From contig OZ231128.1 in assembly GCA_965153355.1 (NCBI GenBank), forward strand, positions 25,978,001 to 26,042,000: a stretch of DNA of 64,000 nt, given 5' to 3'. The stretch comes from Flaccisagitta enflata. Lineage: Eukaryota; Chaetognatha; Sagittoidea; Aphragmophora. Shown here in pieces: positions 32,096 through 45,804 of this stretch (its first letter is position 1; every line of letters begins with the position of its first letter). The notes under the pieces were generated by a model. That model was not told the DNA's origin. It saw only the letters and a list, made by a program, of their open reading frames with translations, and did no database searches. The translations under genes and the position numbers were made by a program.

Positions 32096-32642
32096 TAACA
32101 ATCATTGCCTCGCATTTCCTTGTAAAACTTGTTTGGTGCCTTCGCTGTGTTTCACCTTCACCCTACAATCATTTCCTTGTATTTTTTCATGCAACTTGTT
32201 TGCTTTCATTAAATTTTATCAATGAAGCTCTACATTTATTTGGGAAATCATTGAATTTCAAGAAATGATTTGCCCAGCTCCAATCAACATATAATAAGAA
32301 GCATAGATAATCATTTTCACCATATTTTCTATGTTTTTTTTCACATTTTTCATGAAGTAAAAAATTTTAGACACAAAAAGCAAAATTTTCCACTTCAGTA
32401 ATAGCAATCAGTGTATGTGCCAATGTGTTTTCAGTTGGGGTTATCATTTTATTCTCCATTTAGAAGAAAAACTTGGAAAAAGTGACATTTTACCATCTTT
32501 TTCCGTTTTTGGCTTGTTCGGGGGGTCTTTTTCAAGAGAGGACCCTAAAATTGATGGATAACCTCATATTTTGGGCCTACTGAACCAAAAATCAATCACA
32601 CTAATCAATCTGTTTCGATGAATTATTCTCGTACTCCCTTAA

Positions 32643-33425
32643 CACAGTTCGTCAAATCCCATCCTTATGGGGAAAAACACCTAACATCATTTTATCCCCC
32701 TCCACCCACCTACACAGTTCGTCAAATCCCACCCTTTTGGGAAAAAAACAGCTAACGCCACTTTATCCCCCTCCACCCACCTACACAGTCCGTCAAATCC
32801 CACCTTTTTTGGGGAAAAACAGCTAACGCCACTTTTTCCCCCTCCACCCACCTACACAGTCCGTCAAATCCCACCCTTTTGGGAAAAAAACAGCTAACGC
32901 CACTTTTTCCCCCTCCACCCACCTACACAGTCCGTCAAATCCCACCCTTTTGGGAAAAAAACAGCTAACGCCACTTTTCCCCCTCCACCCACCTACACAG
33001 TTCGTGAAATCCCACCCTTTTGGGAAAAAAACAGCTAACGCCACTTTTTCCCCCTCCACCCACCTACACAGTTCGTCAAATCCCACCCTTTTGGGAAAAA
33101 AACAGCTAACGCCACTTTTTCCCCCTCCACCCACCTACACAGTCCGTCAAATCCCACCCTTTTGGGAAAAAAACAGCTAACGCCACTTTTTCCCCCTCCA
33201 CCCACCTACACAGTTCGTCAAATCCCACCCTTTTGGGAAAAAAACAGCTAACGCCACTTTTTCCCCCTCTTCCCACCTACACAGTCCGTCAAATCCCACC
33301 TTTTTTGGGGAAAAACAGCTAACGCCATTTTATCCCCCTCCACCCACCGACACAGTCCATCAAATCCCACCCTTAAGGGGAAAAACACCTGACGCCATTT
33401 TATCCCCCTCTACCCACCTATCTCC
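32643..33425. repeat. ~70-bp minisatellite, right part (about 11 units)
   Basis: The units read CACAGTCCGTCAAATCCCAC, CCTTTTGGG, (A)7, CAGCTAACGCCA and CTTTTTCCCCCTCCACCCACCTA. Most units are nearly identical in the middle of the array and more diverged at the edges. Open frames on both strands are repeat translation. Confidence 0.95.
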
Positions 33426-34076
33426 CAGCTCAAATACTTGTTTTGTCACTGTGAGGCGCAGCTAGAGTGGGTTGATGTCCTGTAGAGAGCAATGGTTAAT
33501 TTCCGTCCTTCCACCTATCTATAAATCCATTTCTCCCAAAGAACCAACGAGGCCTCTTAATTCCCAAATCATCCCTCTCAGGCCTGAATTATGCCCACCC
33601 AGCCCTTGATTTTGCTGTCTCAGCCGTCAGCATAACTAACTTTAGCACAAATATCGTCGAGAAGGGAGAGAAAAAAATCGGAAGGAGAGAGAAATAGAGG
33701 TGGAAATAACATCGCATCATTAAAGGCACTGGGATTTATCATTAGAAGTTTCATCTCATTGAGCAAATAAGAAGGATGTTTTTATTTTGTTGATATTTTT
33801 TTGGGGTGGAAAAGTATCTTTTCAAAAAGAGGGCGTATTATTCCCTCCCCCCCCCCCACCCCGTCGATCGAGTTGATCAGTCGCCGAAAAAAATGCAGAG
33901 ATGGGATTTTTACGCGTGAAACACCGAAAAGCGACATGATTTATTAGTTGTTCCCCGTCAAACGCGAGCGAAGTATGAATCCCTTTCATCTATAAGCAGA
34001 CAAGAAGACAGTCCAGAATGTTAATCAAGTAAACCTAGTTGGACAGACGTAGGACAGTAAGATAGGAATACAGATC

Positions 34077-34077
<1 letters not shown>
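33426..34077. other. No gene recognised
   Basis: This is unique-looking sequence with a C-run near 33844-33857. I see no protein or RNA signature. Confidence 0.5.
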
Positions 34078-34114
<37 letters not shown>

Positions 34115-34172
34115 AATTAAGATGCAGATGCAGGCACACAAACAGGAAGACAGTCAAGCATTCACACAGATT

Positions 34173-34266
<94 letters not shown>
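34078..34266. repeat. (GACA)n microsatellite
   Basis: There are two GACA blocks (34078-34112 and 34172-34266) separated by ~60 bp of degenerate sequence. TCCATCGGTCCATCTG-type tetranucleotides follow separately near 34635-34750. Confidence 0.9.
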
Positions 34267-35290
34267 AGGCTCGAAAAATCCGACATTTCAAACAATAGAC
34301 AGACAGACAGAAGAAATGCGTAATGGGACAGAAAGAAGGACTGAGAGATTGATTAAAAAGATGTGAGAAGCATAAAAAGAATTATCGGGGACGAGCCATG
34401 GGAACTGACAGAATTGTTGTTGGGATATCAAAACGTTATTGTTAGTTGTCGTTGCAGATAATCGCTACACTCGATATTTTCATCGAGTTGAACTCTCTTG
34501 TTGCCGCCATGATCGGTTTGTCAGTCTGACGGTCTGTTTACTCTAGATGGTTCGCGATGAATGTCTCAAGTATTCTGCTCTTTTTATTAACTTTGTATTC
34601 CAAGCTTTTTTGAAGCCTTTTTTTTTTGTGCAGTCTGTCCGTCCGTCCATTCGACTGACCATCCATCGGTCCATCTGTCTATCCATCGGTCCATCTGTTC
34701 ATCCATCTGTCCATCAGTCCATTTGCCTATCCGTCCATCCGTCCGTGATTAAGTTATCGTAAATTTGATTCTAAGTTTACTCATAATACTTCTTCAACAG
34801 ATCTGTTTAAGATAGTGGTAGTACTACACTTATAAACAATCGATAAATCGTTTTGGTTCATTGGCTTGCGTACCAATAAATCAACTCAGCAACTCAAGCG
34901 TCAATCACTTGAAGTACATCAAGTACAAAACTCCACAGTATGTTTTTTTCTTATAAGTAAACGGTCAAATAATTGTGGCTATGTTGCATACAGTTGTTCT
35001 GGTACAACCCCCACCATCGCACCCCCCCCCCTTGGACCTTACTGCCTCATCCCTCCCCCCCCCCTTTTCCTTCGAGATTTATTTCTTTTCATCCTCGAAT
35101 GGCCACGAAAAACCCTGGCCAGTATTACATCGCGTCCCATTTCACCCAAATCGTAAATTTCAAAGATTTTCACCGAAACAATATAAATATCAAAATCCAT
35201 GAGGTTTATGAGGAGGCGCCTATAATCAGGCAAATTGGCGGTAGGGGAATGTGGTTATTCGGCCTAGCATAAGTTAACAACTTTAAAAAA
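34267..35290. other. No gene recognised
   Basis: Apart from the CCAT/CCGT-rich stretch near 34635-34750 and C-runs near 35010-35070, I see no structure or coding signal. Confidence 0.45.
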
Positions 35291-35453
35291 AACAAGGCCG
35301 GACACACGGCAATCCAGTCGCGGACGGTTGGGCAGGAGCAGTAATGCGAAAACCACTCGGAATTCAAAAATGTGACCTGCCGACCGACCTATCGACCAAC
35401 CTACCGACCGACCAACACGGCAAAGTGTAGAGTCGCGTGTCCGCGACTAAAAA
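35291..35453 (+). mobile_element. AACAAGGCC-family short element (AGTCGCGGAC subtype)
   Basis: It has head AACAAGGCCGGACACACGGC, AGTCGCGGAC, a GACC core, the hairpin AGTCGCGTGTCCGCGACT and AAAAA. A further family member starts 14 bp downstream. Confidence 0.85.
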
Positions 35454-35467
35454 GAGATTAAAACTAA

Positions 35468-35656
35468 AACAAATCTGGATACCCCAAACGCGTGCGGGTT
35501 AGCAGGGACCGTATTTGAGGTAGAGCCAATGACCGCAAAAATATAAAAGTAAAGTGTGATGGACCAACGGAGGATCTAGGGAGTCGTCGGACCGTCAGAT
35601 GGACGGATGGACAGACCAACAAAGCATAGTGTAGAGTCGCGTAGCACGCGACTAAA
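35468..35656 (+). mobile_element. AACAAGGCC-family short element (GTGC subtype, decayed head)
   Basis: The head has decayed to AACAAATCTGGATACCCC. CGCGTGCGGGTT follows, and the 3' hairpin is AGTCGCGTAGCACGCGACT. Together with 35291-35453 it forms a second head-to-tail pair. Confidence 0.75.
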
Positions 35657-35728
35657 GAATATCAGACGGAATGGACATGAACTTGAAGCTGTAGACCATT
35701 TGAATAGCGAATATTTTTATCACATTTA

Positions 35729-36331
35729 ACAGGGTGTCCAATAAATTTGGTAAAATTTAAAAAAGAACATTTAAAAACTATTCCTAGATGATTATTTCAC
35801 TTGAAAAAAGGGTTAAACATGAGGGTTGGTTGTTTATGAATATTCTTTACCACACAGGCAGAAAGAATCCATTAAATGGGATCTGTACAAGGCAGGAAAT
35901 GTTCATCTGCAGTGGTCTTGAGAAAAATGGCTATGATAGACTGAGGGAAATAGAGGGTATCTTTTTGATTATTTAAGTGGATTTTTTTCAATGCATTGAT
36001 CCGATTTTGAGTCAGTAGGGCAGTCCTGCTTCAATGATATATTTCCTCTTCTTTGTTGACGCTATTGAGAAATCAAATTTGATGTCATAGTTAACCATAT
36101 GGTCGCTCTCCTTTACCACTTTTCACTGGTAAAAATCCTGTAAAATTGGGAAATTGGTCTTGAGCATTACTCCTTCCTGTTTAATCCAGGGAAGTCCTCC
36201 TGAAAAACTGTGGATTCTAACATGTAATAGAACTAATTGGGAGGGTACATACCAAATTCTAGCTTATCAGGTCATCTAGAAGTATAGTTTCTGTGCAACA
36301 ATGATTTTACCAAATTTATTGGACACCCTGT
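35729..36331. mobile_element. 603-bp TIR element with TA target duplication
   Basis: ACAGGGTGTCCAATAAATTT is inverted at the right end as AAATTTATTGGACACCCTGT. The TIR similarity extends ~60 bp (CTAGATGA on both sides). TA flanks the element at 35727-35728 and 36332-36333. The end sequence is typical of Tc1/mariner elements. A 62-codon frame at 35788-35976 lies inside and is not recognisable as transposase. Confidence 0.8.
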
Positions 36332-36824
36332 TAGAACCATTGAATTAAAAATAACTGAGCTAGTGTCTCATTGTGGCAAAGAAATGGACTACTAAGACTC
36401 AAAGAGCCTTGTAACGGTGACGATGGATGTTGGAGTAGTTAAGGGATAGAAGTGAATGCGTGGAGCTTGTATGTATACAATAAAATCTCGTTATAACAGA
36501 TTTCAGGGGACCAGCAAATTTTATCTGTTATAACTTATAAGTGGAATTTAGATAAATCCAAAAAGAAAATGAAAGAAAAGCGATTGAAGAGACAAATAGT
36601 TAGTATCACTTATGGGCGGTATTCAATCAAAAGCGGATCTGTTGGAGGGGGTTCAACTGTAGGCAGCAACCGCCGCTCATGACGAGGGAGTGAGTGGTTG
36701 GGGAGAAAAGGGAATGAAAAAACTAGAAATACCTGACCCGAAAAGTGTTCAAGGTTGATTCATAGGATGAATTTTGGACAACGCCAAATTGGTTGACAGT
36801 TATCTTTATCGTTTGTTCATTAAA

Positions 36825-36828
<4 letters not shown>

Positions 36829-36912
<84 letters not shown>

Positions 36913-36968
36913 ACACACACACACACAAACAAACAAACAAACAAACAAACAAACAAACAAACACACAT
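36829..36968. repeat. Compound microsatellite (GA)n-(CA)n-(AAAC)n
   Basis: About 80 bp of GA is followed by short CA and CAAA tetranucleotide runs. No coding meaning. Confidence 0.95.
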
Positions 36969-37705
36969 GCACACACACACACATACACACAGAGCAAGAG
37001 TGGGAGAAAGAGTGAGTGACTGAGTAAAAAAGTGAGAGAGTGAATGAGCTAGAGAGGAACAAACAGACATATCGCGACAATGTTTTTTTTTTCTGTTGTT
37101 TTTTTCCTCCTATTCTGCCTAATAATTGTGATTGATTTTCTTTATTATCAAGGTTGTTCCATAGGTCTTAACCATAGATGAATCTTCAATAATGAGGGAA
37201 AAAGCATTATAAGGGGAAAGTTGTTAAGCTTTGTGACAGATACAGGCATACAGCACGATGGGAGCAATGACGACCAAGACTGGAGGATAGATTTTATATA
37301 TCTTGATTTTATTTGTATCATAAAATATTTGAGATCTAGGCTAATTAAAATACGCTCTATTGAGTGAATGCATTTGCATCTCTTAAACTTCAACTTAAGA
37401 CTTGACCTCATCAAGACTTCATTTTTCAAGGTTCTAACCTGTTTCATTAAAACGGGCCAAAAATTTTACACAGGTTAGGTAAAAAATCAGCTCAATTGGA
37501 CCATTTTTACAGGTTTTACGGCTATCTTTAATGAACAATAGTTATGCAAATTGATTTTTGGGCAAAACTTAAGTTAGTCATAAAACCTGTAAAAATGGAC
37601 CAATTGAGCTGATTTTTTTCTCAAAATTATGCAAAATTTTCTACAGTGGAGCACCGCTAGAACACACCCACTATTTAAGCATGCCCGCCTATAAGGCATA
37701 CAACA

Positions 37706-37886
37706 TTTTTTAGTTGCGGACACGCAACTCTATAAGAGGCTTTGTCCGTCCATCCGTCCGTCTGTCAGTCCGTCCGTCTGTCCGTTGGTCCGTCCGTCCG
37801 TAACCATTGAGTCGAAAAGTGGGAAAACGCGCATTTCCGCCCATGCCCACCCGTCTGCAACTGATGGCCGTGTATCCAGCCTTGTT
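37706..37886 (-). mobile_element. AACAAGGCC-family short element (AGTTGCGGAC subtype)
   Basis: On the minus strand the 3' hairpin reads AGTTGCGTGTCCGCAACT, and the head region contains AGTTGCAGAC and AACAAGGCTGG. The CCGT-rich core is long. Confidence 0.8.
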
Positions 37887-38115
37887 TCTATATCAGCAAT
37901 AAGGCAGCTTCACTATAAGGCATTATTTTGCCCAGTCCCTTTGTATGCGCTATAGTGAAGCCCATCTGTACTTGATCTATTGAGATAAGTTAGAATTTTG
38001 AAAAATCAACTCTTGATAAGGTCAAGTCGCAAGTTGAAGTTTGAGAGACGCAAATATTTTCACTCAATAGAGCAACCTGTAATTAGCCTAAATCTCAAAT
38101 ATTTTATGATGCAAA

Positions 38116-39699
<1,584 letters not shown>

Positions 39700-40016
39700 G
39701 ATGCAAATAGAATTAGGATACGTAAAATCTATCCTCCAGTCTAGGTCGTCATTGCTCCCATCGTACTTGCTTTTCTAACGATTTTTCATTACTGATTAAG
39801 CAGCGAGGAGGATCTGAGTCTTACATGGGTCATTATGGTAGTTTTTGACTGAGTGCTTTATTGATTTCCATCTGACAAATACGCTTAGCTTCTTTGTCAG
39901 GTTTTTCTCTAATTGTGTTAGCAGTACATAGATTTCTGCTCAACTTATCCAACACCATCGATTAAGAACCAAGTTAAGATCTCATGGTGGACCGGGGGCA
40001 AGGGCGGAAGCGGGCA

Positions 40017-40597
40017 TTTTTTAGTCGCGTGCACGCTAGGGTGGTCCCGAATTGGGTCAAATTTCATATATTGATATACTTGAACCCTTTGCACAAATGT
40101 CCAATAAAAGAAGGATTTCTCACAAGCTGGGGTGTGAAATCAAACAGGAAACCTTGTCGGCAAAACTATAGGGTTGCTATGGGGATTTTTTTATCGCCAT
40201 AGGAAGCCTATAGTTTTGCCGCCATGGTTTAATCTTCAAATTCAGACCTCTACTTGTGGGAAAACCTTCTTTTTTGGTGCTTTTATGCAAAAAACTTGAG
40301 TATATCATTTTTTGAAATTTGACCCTATTTCATGACCACCCTAGTGCACGCGACTCTATGACCTACTATGTCCGTCGGTCCATCCATCCGTCGGTCCATC
40401 CGTCTGTCCGTAACGCTTAGCTTCTTTTCATCGTTTTACGTCAATTTAAGCCATTTTAAGTTATTCAAAATCACTTTAAGTCATGATCAGTCATTATTTG
40501 GTCTTTTGGTCTTTTGGTCTTTCGGTCTCCTAGTCACTTAGTCTCTTAATCTTTTGGTCTAAACAACTGCACGCGACTGTAAGGGGTTGGCCTTGTT
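40017..40597 (-). mobile_element. AACAAGGCC-family element, interrupted by a hAT-type insertion
   Basis: The minus-strand head AACAAGGCCAACCCCTTACA with AGTCGCGTGCAG matches the long forms at 4283 and 18885. The body has short GGTCTTTTGGTC and TTTAAGTCA repeats and a CCGT core. The 3' hairpin has been split by an insertion at 40037-40343. It abuts a plus-strand family member at 40598. Confidence 0.8.
40037..40343. mobile_element. 307-bp hAT-type MITE
   Basis: The left end TAGGGTGGTCCCGAATTGGG is inverted at the right, with GGGTCAAATTTCA shared further in. The 8-bp duplication GTGCACGC flanks it (40029-40036 and 40344-40351). The interior holds a second palindrome, CAAAACTATAGG with CCTATAGTTTTG. 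The target is the loop-and-stem region of the host element's 3' hairpin. Confidence 0.92.
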
Positions 40598-40765
40598 ACA
40601 GTCTTTGACTCGATTATTACAGACGGACAGACAGACAGACGGATAGACAGGCAGAGAGACAGACAGACAGACGCGCAGATGGATAGACAGACAGACGGAC
40701 GGACGACAAGTGGCAGTATCAACGGACTGATGGACAAACCTTCTCATAAGGTTGCGACTAAAGCA
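40598..40765 (+). mobile_element. AACAAGGCC-family element, 5'-truncated
   Basis: The sequence starts at a CTTTGACTCGATTATTACAG motif found in the AGTTGC subtype. It has a GACA/GGAC core and ends CATAAGGTTGCGACTAAA. The head and the left arm of the hairpin are missing. Confidence 0.55.
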
Positions 40766-41201
40766 CGAAAAACACTAAAAGAAAAACCTTATAACTTTTT
40801 TTTTAATGATCTCATTTGTCACTAACGAACGCCGTAAAGTTTTGGCTATCGATTTACTACGGGCCGACGTAGGCGAAACTTCGAGGCAGGAAAATCATTT
40901 ATCTTTAGAATCTATAATCGCGGTGAGATCGTGACAGATGCTGTGTATCTAGCATTTCTTTTTCTTTATTTATTTTTTATTTTTTGCGGGATGGGGGGAG
41001 GGTTTAAATGATATATTGTTACAGATGTACTGAAAGAATGCAGTCGCACCACACTCGCAAAATGTCACAGCATTGAGCGAGAAAATACCTTTTTACCGTC
41101 GGACGAACAGACAACCGCTTTCAATGGAAAATCAAATTGTGGCTCTTTTAGTCGCGTATGAAAAAGGGAACAGTATCCCTCACTATACCCGACCTAAGTC
41201 A

Positions 41202-41407
41202 AACAAGGCCGGATACACGGCTACCCCAGTCGCGTGCGGGTGGGCAGGGGCCGTAATTGAGGTCAATGCATCATTTGGGCAGGGACAGTGAAGCCAGGGA
41301 CCGCAAAAAAAAAAAAAGTAAAGTGTGACGGACCGACGGACGGACGGTCCGACGGACGGACGGACCGACAAAGCGGGGTGTAGAGTCGCGTAGCATGCGA
41401 CTAAAAA
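41202..41407 (+). mobile_element. AACAAGGCC-family short element (AGTCGCGTGC subtype)
   Basis: It has head AACAAGGCCGGATACACGGC, subterminal AGTCGCGTGC, GGGTGGGCAGGGGCC, a GGAC core, the 3' hairpin AGTCGCGTAGCATGCGACT and AAAAA. Confidence 0.85.
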
Positions 41408-42277
41408 CTAAATGGAGAAAAATAGACAGAATGAGATGATGAAATGCTCAATCAAGTATGACTAATGATCAGTTTGCCCATTGATTCTATTTCACTATAT
41501 TCTTTTTTCTTTTTTGTTCGTGGTCGGTCACTTGCTCAATTCGTGTTCCCACATTTTTAACATCCTCTGTGACCAATCGTTCTCGTTTGTTTTTCACTCG
41601 GTCCTCCATGTTCACATTCATTTCACTTTTGGGTGAAGTGCATGGGATATTTTCTAAGAGAAGTGCGTTGTGTTAACGGTCAGTTTGCTGCTTAGTATGT
41701 TGTTTGTTCATTCGGTTGTTTTTTTTTTTATTAGTTTATTTCATTGTTTCTTTGTATGTTAGTTCATACGATTACTTGCTTGCTTTCGTGTTTCTTTCAT
41801 TATCTGTTTGTCTATTTTTCTTTTTTCTTTGTATGTCTTTTTGGGCTGTAGCCCCGGAGGGCATCAATCTGAGCAGCGGCCCCGAAGTAACCTTTGACAC
41901 ATATTACACTGATAAAACTATTTTGGGTAAATGCATTTTTAAAGATTTTAAAAAAATCTTTCATTTTAGAACAATCCCAGGTCTGTATCTCAAACGGTTA
42001 AGAAGCTAGAGCCCTGCAAAAAGCATTTTTTTGCTAAAATGCCCTCTTTACATAGGGATTGCGAAACTGCAATAGGCAAGATTTTCATTCAAATATTGCT
42101 ATTTCTAAACAAACAAAGATAGCAATACCAGATTGGTGCCAAATGAAAGTTCTTTTAAAGGGCTTTAAAACAGTCTGAGATTTTAGTTAATTGTCTTAAG
42201 ATTTTGGCAATATTAACCATTTAAAAGTGCGTCTTTTTTTTTATTTCTCCTTCTTCTTCTCCGTTCATGCACCCGTA

Positions 42278-43779
42278 CGCTGAGGAGAATACACTTTTTT
42301 TCATGCAGGGACCCAGAGGAGGGCCCAGATTTTTTTATTTTGATGTAAATAATGTATTCTAAAAATTTCAGGACCATAGCCATTCTCAAACATTCATCAT
42401 ATTGCACCTGAAAAAAAGCTCATCCTCATGGGCGCCAAAATTTCAAAATCATTTTTCCTCAAATCTGATATCAGATTCAGATTCCTTATGTCAGTTACCA
42501 GTAAAGGCGGCTCTCGCCGACCGGGAAAAAATCGTAAGGGCTGTTTTGTGTGTGTGTGTGACTTTCACCCTCTCTCTCTCTGTCTTTCTCCCGTGCTCCC
42601 TCCCTCTCTCCTTCCCTCCCCCTCCCTCTCTCCCTCCCTCCCTCCCTCTCTCCCTCTCTCTCCCTTGCTCCCTCCCTTTCCCTCACCACCCCCCTCTCGC
42701 TCTCTCTCCCCCTCTCACTCTCCCTCCCCTTCTCACTCTCCCTCCCCCTCCCTCTCCCTCCCTCTCCCTCCCTCCCTCTCCCTCCCTCTCCCTCCCTCCC
42801 TTTCTCACTTCCTCCCTTTCCTTCCCCCTCACCCTCTCTCTCCCCCTTTCTCTCCCTCTCTCCCTTCTTTTCCCTCCCCCTCACTCCTTCCCTCTCTCTC
42901 TGTCCCTCCCTCCCTCTCTTTCCTTCCTTTTCTCCCCTCCCCTCTCCCTCCTCCCTCCCTCTCCTTCCTCCTCCCTCCCTCCCCCCCTCCCCCTCCCTTC
43001 CCACCCTCCCTATCCCTCCCTCCCCTCCTTCCCTCCTCTCTCTCTCCTCTTTCCTCTCCTCCCTCCCTGCCCTCTGCTGAACTCATTTTTATAGTTATTT
43101 AGGGCTCAAAATTGAGATCGATGAAAAATAAAGATCTTTGAGAAAAATGCGGAAAATGTGAAAAAATAAAAAAAGATTAAAAAATTCATAGCGCCTAAAG
43201 TATTGGTCCGACAGTGCCCTGCTTTTTTCCAGAAGGTGTAAAAAAGTGCCCTCTTTCACCCTGTACCAATTTCAACCCCAGCCTTGGGCGAGCCTAGTCG
43301 CTCCTCAACTTCCCCAAAACATCCCAAGCGAAAATGGAAAAAATTAATTCCTAAGCGAAACTCAAAAAATCGAAAAACGTTTTTCGATTTTTTTCCCCAA
43401 CTATATTTTCTTTTTTCAAAATTTTTGTTTCAAGCTGAAAAAATGCAAAAAACTTCCAAAAATAAGGGTTCTTAAAAAACAAGGTCTTTTTATAGGTTGT
43501 TTGCATTTTTTTCAGCTCAAAAACAAAATTTTGAAAAAAGAAAACATAAAATCAGACATGATTTTTTACAAGGAATCTTAATCTGGCATCAGTTTTGAGG
43601 AAAAATGATTTTGAATTTTTGGCCCCCTTAAGGATGAGCCATTTTTCAAGTGCAATATGATGAATGTTCAAGAACATATATGGTCCTGAAATTTTTTTAA
43701 TACATTAGTTACATCAAAAAAAAAATCTGGGCCCTCCTCTGGGTCCCTGCATGAAAAAAAGTGTGTTCTCCTCAGGGTA
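42278..43779. repeat. Fold-back element with CCCTCT-rich core
   Basis: The ~215-bp arms (42278-42492 and 43563-43779) are inverted and share TGCAGGGACCCAGAGGAGGG and TTCATCATATTGCAC. Between them is a ~500-bp pyrimidine-rich tract (42560-43080) of CCCT/CTCT repeats, then a second, inner palindrome around 43450-43490. Long Ser/Leu/Pro frames across the tract are artefacts. Confidence 0.8.
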
Positions 43780-43936
43780 ATGCACCCCCTCATTTCAAAT
43801 ATCAGCCCGGCAGCTTAAATCTCAGCCCCAAGGCTTAAATTCTAGCTTTGAGGCTCAAATCCAGCTTGAAAGCTCCAATTCCAGCCTCGAGACTCAAATC
43901 CTAACTTTGAGACTCAAATCTTCAGGCTTAAATCTA

Positions 43937-45804
43937 ACACCCCTTCCATAATTAAGCGAACTGGGATGAAAACAAACTGTTTAAGGGTTGATAATTTCAA
44001 ATATGATTAATTCAAACCATATAAAGCATCAACATTGGTAAATTTTATTAACATAATGCAAAAAATTACTCAAAAATGTAAATGGCTATCTCCTTTTGAG
44101 CTCAATTATGCAAAGAAGTGAAAGGCCGCAAAAGGGCCCTCTCTCACCATGATCTCAATATGTCACCTTCTTTTCTTGCGGTTTTGTCAGTTTACGCGGC
44201 ATTCCTTGCCCCTCCTTCTGCGCCACTGACTCTCCTGCATCAATTACACGCACTTGGCTGAGTAACAACGGGTTATTTCTTTCTGAGGCTCAATGTTGTT
44301 ATTTGAGAGACGATATGAGGCTCAAATCGTTGCTAAACTGTTGTTATTTCTTTTCATCAATCTTCTAATATAAAGATTGATTAGAATGTCTGTACCATCA
44401 TTCCTTTTGCTGCTTTCTCTGGAATATCAGGGATCTAGAAAAGGAATGAATTAAAGGAGAACAACCATTCAAAATCAGGAACAAAATATTGTTATAACTA
44501 AAATACAGTAGAAAAAGCTACTCTTCCATGAAACCGCCGCATGTTACAATTGAATGCAACGGAAATTATAGCAAATCTACATCGTCTTTAGATCGAATTG
44601 AAAAATGTTAAACCTTTATAATTCCTAAACTACTAGGCTAAAAGTCTTCAAATTTTCAGTGAACATTGCTAATATGTGACCGTTTTGTTGTGCAAAACCT
44701 TAGGTAAGAGTACTGAATAATTGGAGCACAGCAAAACACTGAAAGAATCGGTCTATATAAGCCTTGGTAAATTTTTCCTCTTATTTTTTCAAAGGAGCTG
44801 TCCTTTTCTGCTTGCCATTTCCAAACAAATCAAGCTAAAATGTTGGCATTGGTAACAATCGATTGGTAACTAGTTGTAGAAAGCACATTTGCTGATAAAT
44901 TTGAGAAAAAATGGATACTTTGTGGAATTTTCACAAATTTTGGGCGATTTTCTATAAAATCATGAGTGGCAAACATGAAAATCACTATAATTTTTTTCAA
45001 AACTAATGAAAATCATTAAATTTTCAAGCAAAATGGAAGTGTTTGAATGTTCATCATTAGTCTAAAAGTGTTTTTGGGGTTCTAGTTTAATTCATTTGGA
45101 GTTAATAGGCAGCAAAAAGACAGCTTCTTCTAAAAAATGATGAAAAAAAGTTTATTTTGCTTGAAAAAAAGACCATTTTTTCAGGGTTTTGCTGAACCCC
45201 AATTATTCACTATCTATGTCTAGGCTTTTACATAACAAAACGGTCACATGTTAGCAATGTTCACTGAAAATTTGAAGACTTTTTGCCACGTAGTTTAAGA
45301 GTTATAAAGGTTTAACATTTTTCAAATCGATCTAAAGACGGTGTAAGAGAAAAGTTGTTATTGGTTGGATTTGAGGCTGAAATGTTGTTAGCCTATATTT
45401 TTAATTTTCTGAGGCTGACGATGTTGCTAGAAATGTTCTTATTTTTTTGACATTTTGAGCCTCAACGTTGTTATAAAGAAGGTTGTTACTCAGCCAAGTG
45501 CGTGTAACCGCATTACGCAATATATGGCGGGTTTTTTTTTGCAACCCATCCTCTTAAAATTCTGGAAGGTATACATCTTCCCCTTTGAAGCATTTTTCCC
45601 GTAGATATTGGCAATAATTGGACACTGTACCTCGGGTAAAAGACCCTCCATCACCCTCTACATGTAGGAAAGTCCCCTACATCGCTTTTCTACGTCGAAG
45701 TACTACGTCTTAGCTATCTCTGTGCCAAATTTCATCACTCTGTGTGCATTTTTACTATCTGTTTGGGTCACTTTTTCCAGTTCGCTTAATTATGGAAGGG
45801 GTGT
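43937..45804. mobile_element. 1.87-kb TIR element with TA target duplication, host of a second palindrome
   Basis: The left end ACACCCCTTCCATAATTAAG is inverted at the right as CTTAATTATGGAAGGGGTGT. TA flanks at 43935-43936 and 45805-45806. Sequence between 43965-44246 and 45505-45775 is not coding. A separate element is nested at 44247-45504. Confidence 0.85.
44247..45504. mobile_element. 1.26-kb palindromic TIR element nested in 43937-45804
   Basis: CACGCACTTGGCTGAGTAAC is inverted at the right as GTTACTCAGCCAAGTGCGTG. TA is present at 44245-44246 and 45505-45506. The arms are complementary for long stretches (for example GTGACCGTTTTGTTG near 44680 with its inverse near 45237), with a less conserved centre. 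It contains no transposase. Confidence 0.85.

Larger units (their letters stand above)
29746..32642. mobile_element. 2.9-kb TIR DNA transposon splitting a minisatellite
   Basis: The left end TTAGGGGAGTACGAGA and right end TCTCGTACTCCCTTAA are inverted. Imperfect similarity continues for ~75 bp (AGTGTGAT, AGTAGGCC). CACAG is duplicated at 29741-29745 and 32643-32647. Removing the element restores the minisatellite register. The interior has one short open frame (30647-31033) and a nested palindrome (31491-32095). I do not recognise the superfamily. Confidence 0.85.

Noticed and set aside
32640-33425. Regular spacing suggestive of a CRISPR array
   Set aside because: The units are contiguous ~70-bp minisatellite repeats without unique spacers, in an animal genome.
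42402-43102. Ser/Pro/Leu-rich or Arg/Glu/Gly-rich frames
   Set aside because: They come from the CCCTCT pyrimidine tract inside a fold-back element. There is no conserved motif or splice support.
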